NCBI GenBank assembly: GCA_016716405.1
Contig: JADJWK010000001.1
Span: forward strand, 62,001 to 126,000
Direction of reading: 5' to 3'
Length of the DNA stretch: 64,000 nucleotides
DNA from: Candidatus Melainabacteria bacterium
Lineage (GTDB): Bacteria > Cyanobacteriota > Vampirovibrionia > Obscuribacterales > Obscuribacteraceae
Both the position numbers and the translations under genes were made by a program. Every line of letters begins with the position of its first letter. Positions within the stretch are counted from its first letter, which is position 1. A model generated the notes under the pieces. That model was given only the letters and a program-made list of their open reading frames with translations, was not told the origin of the DNA and made no database searches. Below, piece by piece: positions 46,945-57,565 of the stretch.

Positions 46945-47882
46945 TGAAGGTAGGAACCAGAGCCAGCAAACTGGCACGCCTGCAGACCGATCTGGTGGTA
47001 GGCAGGATCGCCGAGCTATTCCCGTCCGAGACAGTGGAGATCGTCACCATCAGCACCGGTGGAGACCGGAACCGCTCGGTGCCCATCGCCGACCTGGGAG
47101 TGCGCGGGGTCTTCGTCAAAGAGCTGGAAGACGCTCTTCTTGCCGGGGAAGTGGACTTCGTCGTGCACAGCCTCAAAGACATGCCTTCTGATCTTCCCGA
47201 AGGGCTCAGCCTTGTGGCTGTGCTCAATCGCGAGGACCGGCGCGATGTCCTGGTCAGCCGGGACGGTCTGAGCCTGGCGGAGCTGCCCCCGAAAAGCCGG
47301 TTGGCCACCTCCAGCCGCAGGCGAGCCGCCCAGATCAAAGCGGTCAGAGACGACCTCGAATTCGTCGATATTCGAGGGAATGTGCCGACCCGGATCGAGA
47401 AGATGCAGGCCGGCCAGTGCGATGCCATGGTCCTTGCCGCTGCCGGGCTGACCAGGCTCGGTCTCGACGAGCATATCAGCGAAGCCTTCGCCATCGACGT
47501 CTGTACCCCGGCCGCCGGTCAGGGAGCCCTGGCCCTCGAGTGCCGGGAGAAAGACCGGGAGCTCGTCGAAAAGCTGGTCCTTCTGGATGATCCTGCGGTC
47601 CGAGCCGAAATCGAATGCGAGCGAGCTTATCTGGCCGAGCTCGGGGGAGGGTGCTCGGTGCCCATCGGCGCGTCTGCGCGGATGATCGAAGACAGCCTCG
47701 AGCTCACCGGCTGCATAGCCGCCCTGGATGGCTCCAGTATATTTCGCCGGGAGCACCTGGGCCCCCTCTCCGAACCGGAAGCCCTGGGCAGGGAGCTGGC
47801 CTCGCTGATGCTCGAGGGCGAAGCCCGGAAAGTCGTAGCCAGCCTGCGCGCCAGCCTTCCCGGAGCGATTTCGCCTCCCTGA
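46944..47882 (+). CDS. hemC: Porphobilinogen deaminase HemC
   Basis: Joins four porphobilinogens into hydroxymethylbilane. VGTRASKLARLQTDLV, GVFVKELEDALLAGEVDFVVHS and SLKDMP are family signatures, and LGGGCSVPIGAS holds the cysteine that carries the dipyrromethane cofactor. 312 residues. The start is GTG 46944 within the hemA stop. hemD follows 33 nt downstream. Confidence 0.96.
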   Translation: MKVGTRASKLARLQTDLVVGRIAELFPSETVEIVTISTGGDRNRSVPIADLGVRGVFVKELEDALLAGEVDFVVHSLKDMPSDLPEGLSLVAVLNREDRRDVLVSRDGLSLAELPPKSRLATSSRRRAAQIKAVRDDLEFVDIRGNVPTRIEKMQAGQCDAMVLAAAGLTRLGLDEHISEAFAIDVCTPAAGQGALALECREKDRELVEKLVLLDDPAVRAEIECERAYLAELGGGCSVPIGASARMIEDSLELTGCIAALDGSSIFRREHLGPLSEPEALGRELASLMLEGEARKVVASLRASLPGAISPP

Positions 47883-47915
47883 GCCCGACTCCTTCGAACC
47901 AGGAGATCTCTGGTC

Positions 47916-48791
47916 ATGCCCTCGAGAGTTCTAGTCACCCGTGCCAGCTCCCAGGCGGATTCCACCGTCAGGCTGCTCATGGCCGCCGGTCACCGGGCAA
48001 TTGATCTGCCGGTCATCGAATTCGGCGATCCCGGAGACGGCTATGCCGCGCTCGACCGAGCGCTCAAGAGAGCCTCCGGTTTCGACTGGATCGTATTCGC
48101 CTCTACCAATGCCGCCTCCCGGGTTCTCCAGCGCTGCCGCCACCTGGGGGTCGATCTGCCGTCGGCACAGAAATCCGCCGGACTGCGCTTAGCGGCCATC
48201 GGCTCAGCCACAGCCGCTGCCCTGTCCGGGGAAGGTCTCACGGTCGACTTCGTGCCCGGGTCTTTCGTAGCCGAGGCTTTCGTGGACGAATTCCGCAAAC
48301 TCTACCCCCCTGGTGGAATGAGAATCCTCTGGCCGCGCACCAGCATCGGTCGCACCCTGATCGCCACTGCCCTCTCGGAAGAGGGAGCCCTGGTCGAGAT
48401 GGTGGAAGCCTATAGCACGGGGCTCCCGACAGATCGCGCCCGGACCACCGAGAAGCTCATGAGCCTCCTATCCAACCGGGAAGTGGATGTAATAACGTTT
48501 GCCAGCTCCCAGACCGTCAAGAATTTTGCCGTACTTCTCCAGAGCGGCATCACCGGCGATACCATAATGCAAGCTTCTCCGCGCCGATCATCCGACAGCA
48601 ACGTGCTCGCCCGGCAAGACAAGCTCCTCTCAGGCGTAAAGCTCGCCGTCATCGGTCCGGTCACCGCCGCCACCACAGCCGCCTATCTTCGCCCCGCCGA
48701 CATCGAAGCCGCCACCTTCACCATCGAAGGTCTTATCGAAGCCCTGGACTCTCAGTCTCAAGATAGGAAGCCTCAGAACTCGAAGTCTTAG
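47916..48791 (+). CDS. hemD: Uroporphyrinogen-III synthase HemD
   Basis: Closes and inverts ring D of hydroxymethylbilane. Sequence is weakly conserved in this family. Support comes from VLVTRASSQADSTVRLLMAA at the start, WIVFASTNAASRVLQ (the F(T/A)SxNA motif), DVITFASSQTVKNFAVLL and VIGPVTAATTAA, and from its place after hemC. 291 residues. The stop is followed within 3 nt by a hairpin array. Confidence 0.88.
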   Translation: MPSRVLVTRASSQADSTVRLLMAAGHRAIDLPVIEFGDPGDGYAALDRALKRASGFDWIVFASTNAASRVLQRCRHLGVDLPSAQKSAGLRLAAIGSATAAALSGEGLTVDFVPGSFVAEAFVDEFRKLYPPGGMRILWPRTSIGRTLIATALSEEGALVEMVEAYSTGLPTDRARTTEKLMSLLSNREVDVITFASSQTVKNFAVLLQSGITGDTIMQASPRRSSDSNVLARQDKLLSGVKLAVIGPVTAATTAAYLRPADIEAATFTIEGLIEALDSQSQDRKPQNSKS

Positions 48792-49020
48792 GTCCCGTTC
48801 GGGTTCCCCCTCTTTTCGGGGTTCCCTCCCTTTCGGGCTCCCCCCCTCTTTTCGGGGTTCCCTCCCTTTCGGGTCCCCCCCTCTTTTCGGGGTTCCCTCC
48901 CTTTCGGGTCCCCCCCTCTTTTCGGGGTTCCCTCCCTTTCGGGTTCCCCTCCCTTTCGGGTTCCCCTCCCTTTCGGGTTCCCCCCCTTTCGGGTTCCCCT
49001 CTTTTGGGTTCCCCCCTTTT
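48792..49020. repeat. Tandem array of about 13 short C-rich hairpins
   Basis: Alternating units of two kinds: CCCTTTCGGG (seven copies; the complement is CCCGAAAGGG, a 3-bp stem with a GAAA loop) and CCCCTCTTTTCGGGG (four copies), plus one CCCGTTCGGG and one degenerate unit. The four long units start at 48811, 48847, 48882 and 48917, so the composite period is 35-36 bp. It begins right after the hemD stop and ends in CCCCCCTTTT. Open frames through it on the minus strand are low-complexity artefacts. Confidence 0.85.
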
Positions 49021-49413
49021 GTAGACAACCTGAATAAGCTCTGAAGTTACACTATAAATAATAGTACTAGAAAACGAAACAAACTGTCGGTTCAAAGCAG
49101 GCAAGCTGTGAAGGTCAGGCGAGCCCGATTCGAGATTTCGGACCGTCAGTCAACCTGCCGTCGGGCATTTTTGATCTACCTACTTCGAACGGACTAGTAT
49201 GGGCGTGTTCACGAGTTTTTATAGCATCAACGACATGAAAGTGTGATTTCAAGGCGTTTCTGACGTATTTTTCGCCGTTTTTTATGGCACAAACGCATTT
49301 TTGGTCTGGGAATCGAAATACTGGGGATGAAACGAAAAAGGAAGCTGCCCGGGCTCGAGATGAGCCAGGGCAGCTAGTTCGCTTATGACCGGCAGCGGTA
49401 CGCCGGCTCCGGA
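49021..49413. other. AT-richer intergenic region between hem operon and ftsH
   Basis: 393 bp, lower in GC than the genes, with no credible frame. It contains a small stem TGCC-GTCG-GGCA followed by TTTTT at 49156-49172, a possible terminator for the plus-strand hem operon, and the ftsH terminator at 49331-49376. Nothing else recognised. Confidence 0.4.
49331..49376 (-). terminator. Rho-independent terminator of ftsH
   Basis: On the minus strand AGCTGCCC-T-GGCTC, loop ATCTC, GAGCC-C-GGGCAGCT forms a stem of 13 pairs with one mismatch. It is followed by TCCTTTTTCG. Placed 38-70 nt after the ftsH stop, as expected. Confidence 0.75.
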
Positions 49414-51425
<2,012 letters not shown>

Positions 51426-51894
51426 TCGAGGTCCCCATTTTGACCCTGGGTCTTTGGATGACAGGCAAGGAGCATTTCTCGATCGAGCAGATGACGGTCG
51501 CGGCAGATGATCCGTACTCATAATCGCTTGCGCCTTCTGGCAAGCCTTGACCGCTTAAACGTCGCCGGATGATTCGTTGCTCGACTCTGAAGATTGGTCC
51601 TTGAGAATGTCTAGAAAAGCATATTCTTGGTAGCAAATAACCACTTCTCATTCCATAGAGAAGCGCCACTTGACAAGACAAGTAGCTTCTTGCAGCTCCC
51701 TCAGTCTGCGAGCCAGCGACAAGAGAGCCAGCCGCGCCTCGATCCGGTGACACTCTAATAGTGCGGCTCAGTCAGCTTTTGACAAAAATAATCCGGGCCG
51801 AGAAATACCGATGTCAAGGATTGCGCGCACTACACACTCTTTACAACGGGATACATATTTTGATCGCGTCATTTAATCAAGGCATTTAATCACG
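51426..51894. other. 469-bp intergenic region upstream of ftsH
   Basis: Holds the minus-strand ftsH promoter, which I cannot place with confidence, a small palindrome ACTTG-N6-CAAGT near 51669, and at its far end 13-bp tandem repeats running into the next gene. No credible gene or RNA seen. Confidence 0.35.
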
Positions 51895-51910
51895 TCATTT
51901 GATCACGTCG
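51857..51910. repeat. 13-bp tandem repeats spanning a stop codon
   Basis: Three to four units of the type ATTTAATCACGTC / ATTTGATCACGTC. They cover the last codons and stop of the secreted protein gene at 51895 and continue 35 bp beyond. Slippage here would alter the C-terminus of that protein. Confidence 0.55.
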
Positions 51911-52488
51911 CTGAATTTCCAGACACCATCCTCCACCCACAGATGCGCGCCCTTGACTCCCGGCGCCTGAACCCGCACCGTCGCCACCATGGGTTTGCAA
52001 TCTTCCGATAGCACGCGGCCGTGGTAAGCCCATTTCTTCAGACCCATCAGGGTCTTCTGCTTGTCGCTGGCGCTGAGCCTTCCCCAGTACTCCCGGGTCG
52101 GCCTGATGGCATACGGATGCAACTGGTCCAGGCTGGTGGCCCGGCTCGCGGCGGTCATGAATGTCTGCAGGCAGCGGCTGGCGCTGACGCTGGGCGTCCG
52201 GCTGCCCGCCGAGCTCGAGCTGTGCGATGAAGATGCGGATCCACTAGAGCTGCCATAGCTGCTCGAGCCGGATCTTTGCTCACGCTCGCTCTGCATGCGC
52301 TCCCGGTTCTGGCGAATTTTATCCCGCCCCTCCTTGATCTTCCAGTTGACTCTGGACTGATGATATTTGACCTTCTGATCGAGAATCGGATCGTAGGCTG
52401 TAGCGGGTTCCGCAGAGCCCGCCACAAGAGCAAACAACAAAGCCAATCGGAAATACGGGACTCCTTGCAAATAAATCGGCGAATTCAT
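51895..52488 (-). CDS. Secreted protein, paralogue of the next gene
   Basis: 197 residues. Signal peptide (FRLALLFALVAGSAEPATA), a charged helical region (KIKEGRDKIRQNRERMQSER), a serine/glycine-rich spacer (residues 75-95), then a C-terminal domain with SASDKQKTLMGLKKWAYHG and MVATVRVQAPGVKGAHLWVE. That C-terminal domain is shared with 52514-53068. No known family. Both probably act outside the cytoplasm. The 25-nt gap suggests an operon. Confidence 0.7.
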   Translation of the reverse strand: MNSPIYLQGVPYFRLALLFALVAGSAEPATAYDPILDQKVKYHQSRVNWKIKEGRDKIRQNRERMQSEREQRSGSSSYGSSSGSASSSHSSSSAGSRTPSVSASRCLQTFMTAASRATSLDQLHPYAIRPTREYWGRLSASDKQKTLMGLKKWAYHGRVLSEDCKPMVATVRVQAPGVKGAHLWVEDGVWKFSDVIK

Positions 52489-52513
52489 GCGCTCCTCCTG
52501 TCAGTCGTAGCAG

Positions 52514-53068
52514 TCAATATCTGAATGTATCGCTGAACTTGAAGACACCGTCCTCACTCCAGAGATGCACTCCTGTGATACCCGGGGCGTCGACCTTGAC
52601 GGTGGCGACCATGGTGGTCGTTTCCACCGAGACCGACAGAATCTTGACCTTGGCTGCCCAGTTTTTCATGGCTGCCAGTGTCTTCTGCTTATCGCCTGCC
52701 CCCATCTTCGACCAGCGATCGCGAGTGGCTCTCACCGTCACGCCGTATAGATCCTCGAGCTTGCCAGCCTTTTCCACACGACCGACAATCACTCGAAAAG
52801 ACTGATGGGCAGAATAATTAGCCGCTCGCTGAATAGCCTCGGGGCTGCGGTCCGGGCGCTTCTTCTGCGGCGGGGACATGCGCTTATCCCGGCTGCGCCG
52901 CTCGGCGTACTCGCGGCTCAGCCAGCGCTTTTGAGTATCCTTGTGCTTCATCATGGCATCTATGCGATCGCCATACTGCGCCAGACCTGGAGCCGGAAAG
53001 GCAAGCGAGGAGAAAGCAAGGGCAGAGATAGCAAGTACGGATAAAAGAGCGGCTGCTTGAACTTTCAT
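52514..53068 (-). CDS. Secreted protein, paralogue of the downstream gene
   Basis: 184 residues. Signal peptide (LLSVLAISALAFSSLAFPAP), a basic, proline-containing region (RRSRDKRMSPPQKKRPDRSP) and the same C-terminal domain: GAGDKQKTLAAMKNWAAKVK, MVATVKVDAPGITGVHLWSE and DGVFKFSD. It lacks the serine-rich spacer of its neighbour. Upstream it is divergent from a response regulator, 80 bp away. Function unknown. Confidence 0.7.
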   Translation of the reverse strand: MKVQAAALLSVLAISALAFSSLAFPAPGLAQYGDRIDAMMKHKDTQKRWLSREYAERRSRDKRMSPPQKKRPDRSPEAIQRAANYSAHQSFRVIVGRVEKAGKLEDLYGVTVRATRDRWSKMGAGDKQKTLAAMKNWAAKVKILSVSVETTTMVATVKVDAPGITGVHLWSEDGVFKFSDTFRY

Positions 53069-53148
53069 GCTTTAAACTTGCCACGTGAGGGGGATTATCA
53101 CTCACTGATAAACTAGGATATGGTTGATAGCCCGGAGGGGAATGTCAG

Positions 53149-53514
53149 GTGGCCAGAATCTTGCTAGTTGAAGACGATCATGTCCTGGCCAATACTCTCA
53201 TCGACTGGCTCGAGTTCCAGGGGCACCAGACAGAGCACGTCGGCAACGGAGCCAGGGCACTCGAGAAAATCGCCGCACCTGCTTACGATGTTATCGTGCT
53301 CGACTGGAATCTCCCCGATGTCACCGGTATCGAGATCTGCAAGCAATACCGCGCCGAAGGCGGCTCTCTGCCCGTCCTGATGCTCACAGGACGGCACGGC
53401 TCGAGCGAAGAGGCGCAGTGCAAGGAAGCCGGCGCCAACAAGTACCTGGCCAAGCCCTTCCATCTCGAGGAGCTCACCCGCGAGCTCGGCAATCTCCTGG
53501 CTGTAGATGTTTGA
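53149..53514 (+). CDS. Single-domain response regulator
   Basis: 121 residues, receiver only. RILLVEDDHVLANTLIDWLE has the acidic pocket, VIVLDWNLPDVTG the phosphorylated aspartate (about residue 51), VLMLTGR the switch threonine and NKYLAKPF the lysine. The residues for phosphorylation are intact. It starts at GTG 53149. With no output domain it probably relays phosphate to the multi-domain protein encoded 27 nt downstream. Confidence 0.9.
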   Translation: MARILLVEDDHVLANTLIDWLEFQGHQTEHVGNGARALEKIAAPAYDVIVLDWNLPDVTGIEICKQYRAEGGSLPVLMLTGRHGSSEEAQCKEAGANKYLAKPFHLEELTRELGNLLAVDV

Positions 53515-53541
53515 ATACAAGGACTCGAGGAATTTCAGCAG

Positions 53542-55206
53542 ATGACACAGCAAGGAACAACAGGTGGATGGTCCAGCCAGATGGACTCTCACAGAGCCAA
53601 CTATGTCGCCCGCTGCCTGGAGCGGCTCGTCCCCATGGAAGCCCATGTCCTGCAGTTTGCCCGCAGCCCCTGGGACCAGGAGAATCTCAAGCAGCTCGCT
53701 GAGCACTTCCACCAGATCGCCGGCAGCGCCGGCGTCTACAGCCTCAACGAGCTCACGCCCCTGGCCGAGGCGGGGGAGCGCCTGTGCATGACTATGTTCC
53801 AGGAGCAGCCCGATGATGTCATCGTCTACTGGCGCCGCTTCAAGGATATGCTGGCCGAGATGCAGAGCGTGCTCGAGAATGCCGGCAAGTCTCAGCCTGC
53901 CCAGGAGGCTCCGCCCTCGCACATGCTGACCGTGGCGGTGACACCACAGATAGTGCAAGACGACCGGCCGGACGTGATCGTCGTGTCCAGCGACCGGAAC
54001 CGGCTGGGGCAGCTCGCCCGCACCCTGGAGAATCACGGCATGGCGGTCAGACCCTGCGCATCCTGGAATGAGGCGAAGAACGCCATCATGTCCAAGTTTC
54101 CGAATGGCTTAATGGTATGCGTCCCGATCACCGACGGCAACGGCTACGACCTCATCGCAGGCTGCCGCAGTCTGCCTGGCGGAGACAGCGTTTCGATCGT
54201 CCTGCTCAGCGAGGAGCAGGGCTTCCTCGACAAAATCGGCGCGATCAAGGCCGGCGCAGACGCCTTTTTCGAGCTTCCCACCGAAGTCGACGTGATCGTC
54301 GAGAAGCTCCGCTATCTCTTCGAGCGCGGCAAGCCCGAGCGCTATCGCATCCTCTCGGTGGAGGACGACCCGGACCAGGCCAAGTACCTCGTGGCGACTC
54401 TGGAGGAGGCCGGCTACCATGTTCTCTGGCAACAGGACCCCCGCCTTTTCGAGGAAGCCCTTCTGACCTTCTGCCCGGATCTGATCCTGCTCGATATCAT
54501 GATGGGCGAGATCAACGGCTTCGAGCTGGCGCGTTTCGTCAGGCAGAATGAGCGCTTCGCCGCTATCCCCATTCTCTTTCTGACCACCCAGAATCAGCTG
54601 GAGGCCCATATAGAATCAGCCCGTGCCGGGGGTGACGACCACTTGATCAAGCCGGTCAACCCGCAACTGCTGATCTCAACCATCGCAGGAAAGCTCGAGC
54701 GTTACAGGATCTTCCAGAAACTCCTCAAGAACGACGGTCTCACCCAGACCCTCAACCATTCCCATTTCATGGAGTTCGCCCAGCGCAGCGTCAAGGTTCG
54801 CTCCCACAGATTCGAGCAGGTCCTGACGATCTTCGACATCGACGATCTCAAAGCCGTCAACGACAGTTACGGTTTCGCCGTCGGCGACCGGACCATCGTC
54901 TCCCTTGTCCAGATAATCAAGAAAGTCTTCCGCCACACCGATATCATCGGGCGCGTGGGCGGCGACGAGATCGCGGTGCTGGACGACAGCCTCAGGATCG
55001 AGGACGCCATGGAGGTAGCCTCGGAGCTCCTCTCTTCCTTCGGAAATGTCCCGCACAAATCAGGTGGCAAATTCTTCAAAATGACTGTCAGCGCCGGAGT
55101 CGCATCCATGTCGGGCAGCGAGAACTTCAACTCGCTTCTGGAGCGAGCCACCAATGCGGTGAAAGTCGCCAAACAACAGGGCAAGAACCGCGTGGTCCGG
55201 GGCTGA
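53542..55206 (+). CDS. HPt / degenerate receiver / receiver / GGDEF signalling protein
   Basis: 554 residues. An HPt domain near residues 20-110 has the phospho-histidine at about 57 (HFHQIAGSAGVY). A first receiver-like domain (about 130-250) lacks the phospho-aspartate (LMVCVPITDGNGY). A second receiver (about 272-390) is intact (SVEDD, LILLDIMMGEINGFE, HLIKPV). The C-terminal GGDEF-type domain has the active-site variant GRVGGDEIAVL. The layout links phosphorelay to cyclic-di-GMP synthesis. Ile in place of Phe in GGDEF may be tolerated or may reduce activity. Confidence 0.88.
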   Translation: MTQQGTTGGWSSQMDSHRANYVARCLERLVPMEAHVLQFARSPWDQENLKQLAEHFHQIAGSAGVYSLNELTPLAEAGERLCMTMFQEQPDDVIVYWRRFKDMLAEMQSVLENAGKSQPAQEAPPSHMLTVAVTPQIVQDDRPDVIVVSSDRNRLGQLARTLENHGMAVRPCASWNEAKNAIMSKFPNGLMVCVPITDGNGYDLIAGCRSLPGGDSVSIVLLSEEQGFLDKIGAIKAGADAFFELPTEVDVIVEKLRYLFERGKPERYRILSVEDDPDQAKYLVATLEEAGYHVLWQQDPRLFEEALLTFCPDLILLDIMMGEINGFELARFVRQNERFAAIPILFLTTQNQLEAHIESARAGGDDHLIKPVNPQLLISTIAGKLERYRIFQKLLKNDGLTQTLNHSHFMEFAQRSVKVRSHRFEQVLTIFDIDDLKAVNDSYGFAVGDRTIVSLVQIIKKVFRHTDIIGRVGGDEIAVLDDSLRIEDAMEVASELLSSFGNVPHKSGGKFFKMTVSAGVASMSGSENFNSLLERATNAVKVAKQQGKNRVVRG

Positions 55207-55311
55207 CACCACGAAGTATTAAAAACAGGGGGTGAAAACAAGCCCGGGAGCCCCAACCGGGCTATATTTGTTCTTCGCATTCGACAGGCGCCATCAACGG
55301 GAGATTAAACA

Positions 55312-56373
55312 GTGAGCACCGGACCTGGACTCAAGAAAGCAAAGTCGGCCGATAAAGCCAACACCACCCGGAATCAACTCCAGGCCGCCCAATCGGCTCC
55401 GTCAGCGACCTTTCCGCAAGTGCGCCTGCGCCGCTTGCGCCAGAATCCCACTATGGCAGCGATGGTCCGCGAGACCCACGTCCGCCGCGAGCAGCTCATC
55501 TACCCACTTTTCATAGTCGAAGGCGAGGGAGTCAAAACACCGATCAGCTCCATGCCCGGCATTCATCAGCAGAGCATCGACCAGGCTCTTTTCGAGCTCG
55601 ACGAGGTCATGGACGAAGGTCTCTCGGCGATCATCCTCTTCGGCATTCCCAAGCAGAAAGACTCCCATGCCTCCGGCGCCTGGAGCGACAAAGGAGTGGT
55701 CCAGGAGGCCACCAGGCAGATCAAGGCGAGATTCCCCGAGCTCATGGTCGTGGCGGACACCTGCCTGTGCGAATATATGGACCACGGTCATTGCGGAATA
55801 GTGGACGGCAATCAGATTCTCAACGATGCCAGCGTCGATGTCCTGGCCCGGGCGGCAGTCTCCCAGGCCCGCGCCGGAGCCGATATCATCGCCCCCTCGG
55901 ACATGATGGACGGGCGTGTCGCGGCCATTCGCCACGCCCTGGATGAGGAAGGTTTCGAGAATGTGCCGATCATGGCTTACAGCTCCAAGTTCTCCTCGGC
56001 GCTCTACGGACCGTTTCGCGAAGCCGCCGAGTCCGCCCCCCAGTTCGGCGACCGCAAAAGCTACCAGATGGACCCGGCCAACGGACGGGAGGCGATCAGG
56101 GAAATCGAGCTCGATATCGCCGAGGGCGCCGACATCATCATGGTCAAGCCCGCCACCCTCTACCTGGACATCATCAAAGAGGCTCGCCAGCTGACCCGTA
56201 TGCCCATCGCCGCCTATAACGTCTCCGGCGAGTACGCCATGGTCAAGGCGGCAGCCGAGAAGGGCTGGCTGGATGAAAAACGCGTGGTGGAAGAGACTCT
56301 CACCTCGATAGTGAGAGCCGGGGCGGATCTGATCATCACCTATCATGCCCGGGACATGGCCCGCTGGCTCTAA
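55312..56373 (+). CDS. hemB: Delta-aminolevulinic acid dehydratase HemB
   Basis: Condenses two 5-aminolevulinates to porphobilinogen. VVADTCLCEYMDHGHCG is the zinc-type metal site (three cysteines), MAYSSKFSSALYGPFREA and DIIMVKPATLYLDII carry the two Schiff-base lysines, and the end PIAAYNVSGEYAMVKAAAE is standard. 353 residues, with a 30-residue lysine/alanine-rich N-terminal extension. It starts at GTG 55312. It lies 6.5 kb from hemACD. Confidence 0.96.
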   Translation: MSTGPGLKKAKSADKANTTRNQLQAAQSAPSATFPQVRLRRLRQNPTMAAMVRETHVRREQLIYPLFIVEGEGVKTPISSMPGIHQQSIDQALFELDEVMDEGLSAIILFGIPKQKDSHASGAWSDKGVVQEATRQIKARFPELMVVADTCLCEYMDHGHCGIVDGNQILNDASVDVLARAAVSQARAGADIIAPSDMMDGRVAAIRHALDEEGFENVPIMAYSSKFSSALYGPFREAAESAPQFGDRKSYQMDPANGREAIREIELDIAEGADIIMVKPATLYLDIIKEARQLTRMPIAAYNVSGEYAMVKAAAEKGWLDEKRVVEETLTSIVRAGADLIITYHARDMARWL

Positions 56374-56430
56374 AAAATAATGGACATAGGCGGCCGAGGG
56401 TATATCATAGTTGAGAGAGGAAGCTATTGA

Positions 56431-56898
56431 ATGAAGACAAGTACCGCTGATAACATCAGTTTCGCTAATGCCTTCGCGGACCTCTATCTTGACAAGGAAA
56501 ATGGAGAGTTCGCCCTTGATTTCCGCCGCCAGGAAGTCACCATTTATCTGACAAACACCCAGTACCAGGCCCTGGTTCTTCTGGTCCAGCAGAGCATGGA
56601 AGACGAGACATTCGTCGAGTATCTGAACTGGGAGAAAGACCCCCTGCAATGCGACGACCACCAGCTCTTCGAGGTCTGCGGTCCCGAGCACATCGTATGC
56701 ATGGCCTGCACCCCCAACTGCGAGCGGGTCAAGCTCACTTTCGAGCTCGGCATCGCCATCGACCTCTCTTTCGCCGATTTCCAGGGGCTTGCCGGACTGA
56801 TCAAAGAAGCCCAGGCCGATCTCGAGTGGCGCCGGGAGCTCTTGCGCTGGAATATGTCGGACACCGGCAGCGATTTCGCCAGCGGCGCACAAGACTGA
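56431..56898 (+). CDS. Hypothetical protein
   Basis: 155 residues, acidic, no signal peptide or helices. A mixed alpha/beta pattern (FALDFRRQEVTIYLTNTQYQ, LTFELGIAIDLSFADFQGL) and a tryptophan-rich end (EWRRELLRWN). Four cysteines cluster near residues 80-100 (CGPEHIVCMACTPNC), suggesting a metal or redox site. No family recognised. 57 nt after hemB, so possibly co-transcribed. Confidence 0.65.
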   Translation: MKTSTADNISFANAFADLYLDKENGEFALDFRRQEVTIYLTNTQYQALVLLVQQSMEDETFVEYLNWEKDPLQCDDHQLFEVCGPEHIVCMACTPNCERVKLTFELGIAIDLSFADFQGLAGLIKEAQADLEWRRELLRWNMSDTGSDFASGAQD

Positions 56899-56972
56899 AG
56901 CGCCCGGCGACACCATATGTGATAGCGCTAATTAAGTTGAAACAATGACAACTTGCCAGCCTGGCTATCGTC

Positions 56973-56978
56973 TATAAT
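56973..56978 (+). promoter_or_regulatory. -10 element of the SRP RNA gene
   Basis: Consensus TATAAT just before the predicted 5' end of the SRP RNA. A TTGCCA lies 14 nt upstream, short for a -35 spacing. Confidence 0.6.
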
Positions 56979-56980
56979 GG

Positions 56981-57091
56981 CAGACAACAGATCGTTGGGC
57001 GCGGCGAGGACCGACCAACCTGGTCAGGGGGGAAACCCAGCAGCCACAAGTCGTTATCTTCGGGTGTGTCCAGCGGTCTGCTAGCCTTTTT
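56981..57091 (+). ncRNA. ffs: Small signal recognition particle RNA (4.5S type)
   Basis: The core CTGGTCAGG ... GGGAAACCC ... AGCAGCCACA matches the conserved helix 8 of bacterial SRP RNA: GGTCAGG and AGCAGCC form the asymmetric loop that binds Ffh and the tip carries GGAAA. The outer ends GCAGAC (56980-56985) and GTCTGC (57076-57081) pair. A T5 run follows at 57087-57091, giving a terminator. About 110 nt, as for the short bacterial form. Confidence 0.85.
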
Positions 57092-57136
57092 CGGCTTATC
57101 TAAAGTCCGTCCGTCCAAATCAACCGACCACGTGTA

Positions 57137-57418
57137 ATGACCAAAGAAGACATGACAACTCAATCGCCCGAAAATACCTCCGCCGGCGGAGACGAGCCCA
57201 AATATCTCCTCGGGCAGATTCTGGTTGATCTGGGCTATATCACTATTTATCAGCTCGACGAGGCCCTGCAGATCCAGCAGACCGGCAGCGATCAGCCCCT
57301 GGGGCAGATTCTCCTGGAACTGGGCTATTGCGGTCCCAACCAGCTGATTCGAGCCATCCAGGTACAGTCCGAGCTTCGCAAGATGAAGCAGAAAGACGAC
57401 GAAGACGAAGAGTCCTGA
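57137..57418 (+). CDS. Small protein with duplicated GspE-N/MshEN-like motif
   Basis: 93 residues. Two copies of one motif: LLGQILVDLGYITIYQLDEA and PLGQILLELGYCGPNQLIRA. This resembles the N-terminal domain of type II secretion and type IV pilus ATPases, which in MshEN form binds cyclic-di-GMP. Here it stands alone, close to a GGDEF protein. The C-terminal tail is very charged (KMKQKDDEDEE). c-di-GMP binding is inference; the full MshEN consensus is not complete. Confidence 0.65.
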   Translation: MTKEDMTTQSPENTSAGGDEPKYLLGQILVDLGYITIYQLDEALQIQQTGSDQPLGQILLELGYCGPNQLIRAIQVQSELRKMKQKDDEDEES

Positions 57419-57565
57419 CTCCGAGACGAACAGGCCAAATATACTGAGAACCGTGCTTTGCTCAAGTCTTAACGAGCTTAGCTCGATTTTACATTTTCCT
57501 CCTGTTAGATATAAACTTCTAATTGATATTGGCATTTACTAGATCTCAAAGTACTTGGTGAATAT

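Noticed and set aside
48792..49020. CRISPR array
   Set aside because: Units are 15-20 bp and abut without unique spacers, and no cas gene is present.
48630..49104. Gly/Pro/Arg/Lys-rich reading frames on the minus strand through the hairpin array
   Set aside because: They are products of the repeat units, overlap hemD antisense, and have no ribosome site or family.
56972..57535. 187-codon minus-strand frame over the SRP RNA and the MshEN-like gene
   Set aside because: No family resemblance, and it covers a well-supported RNA gene.
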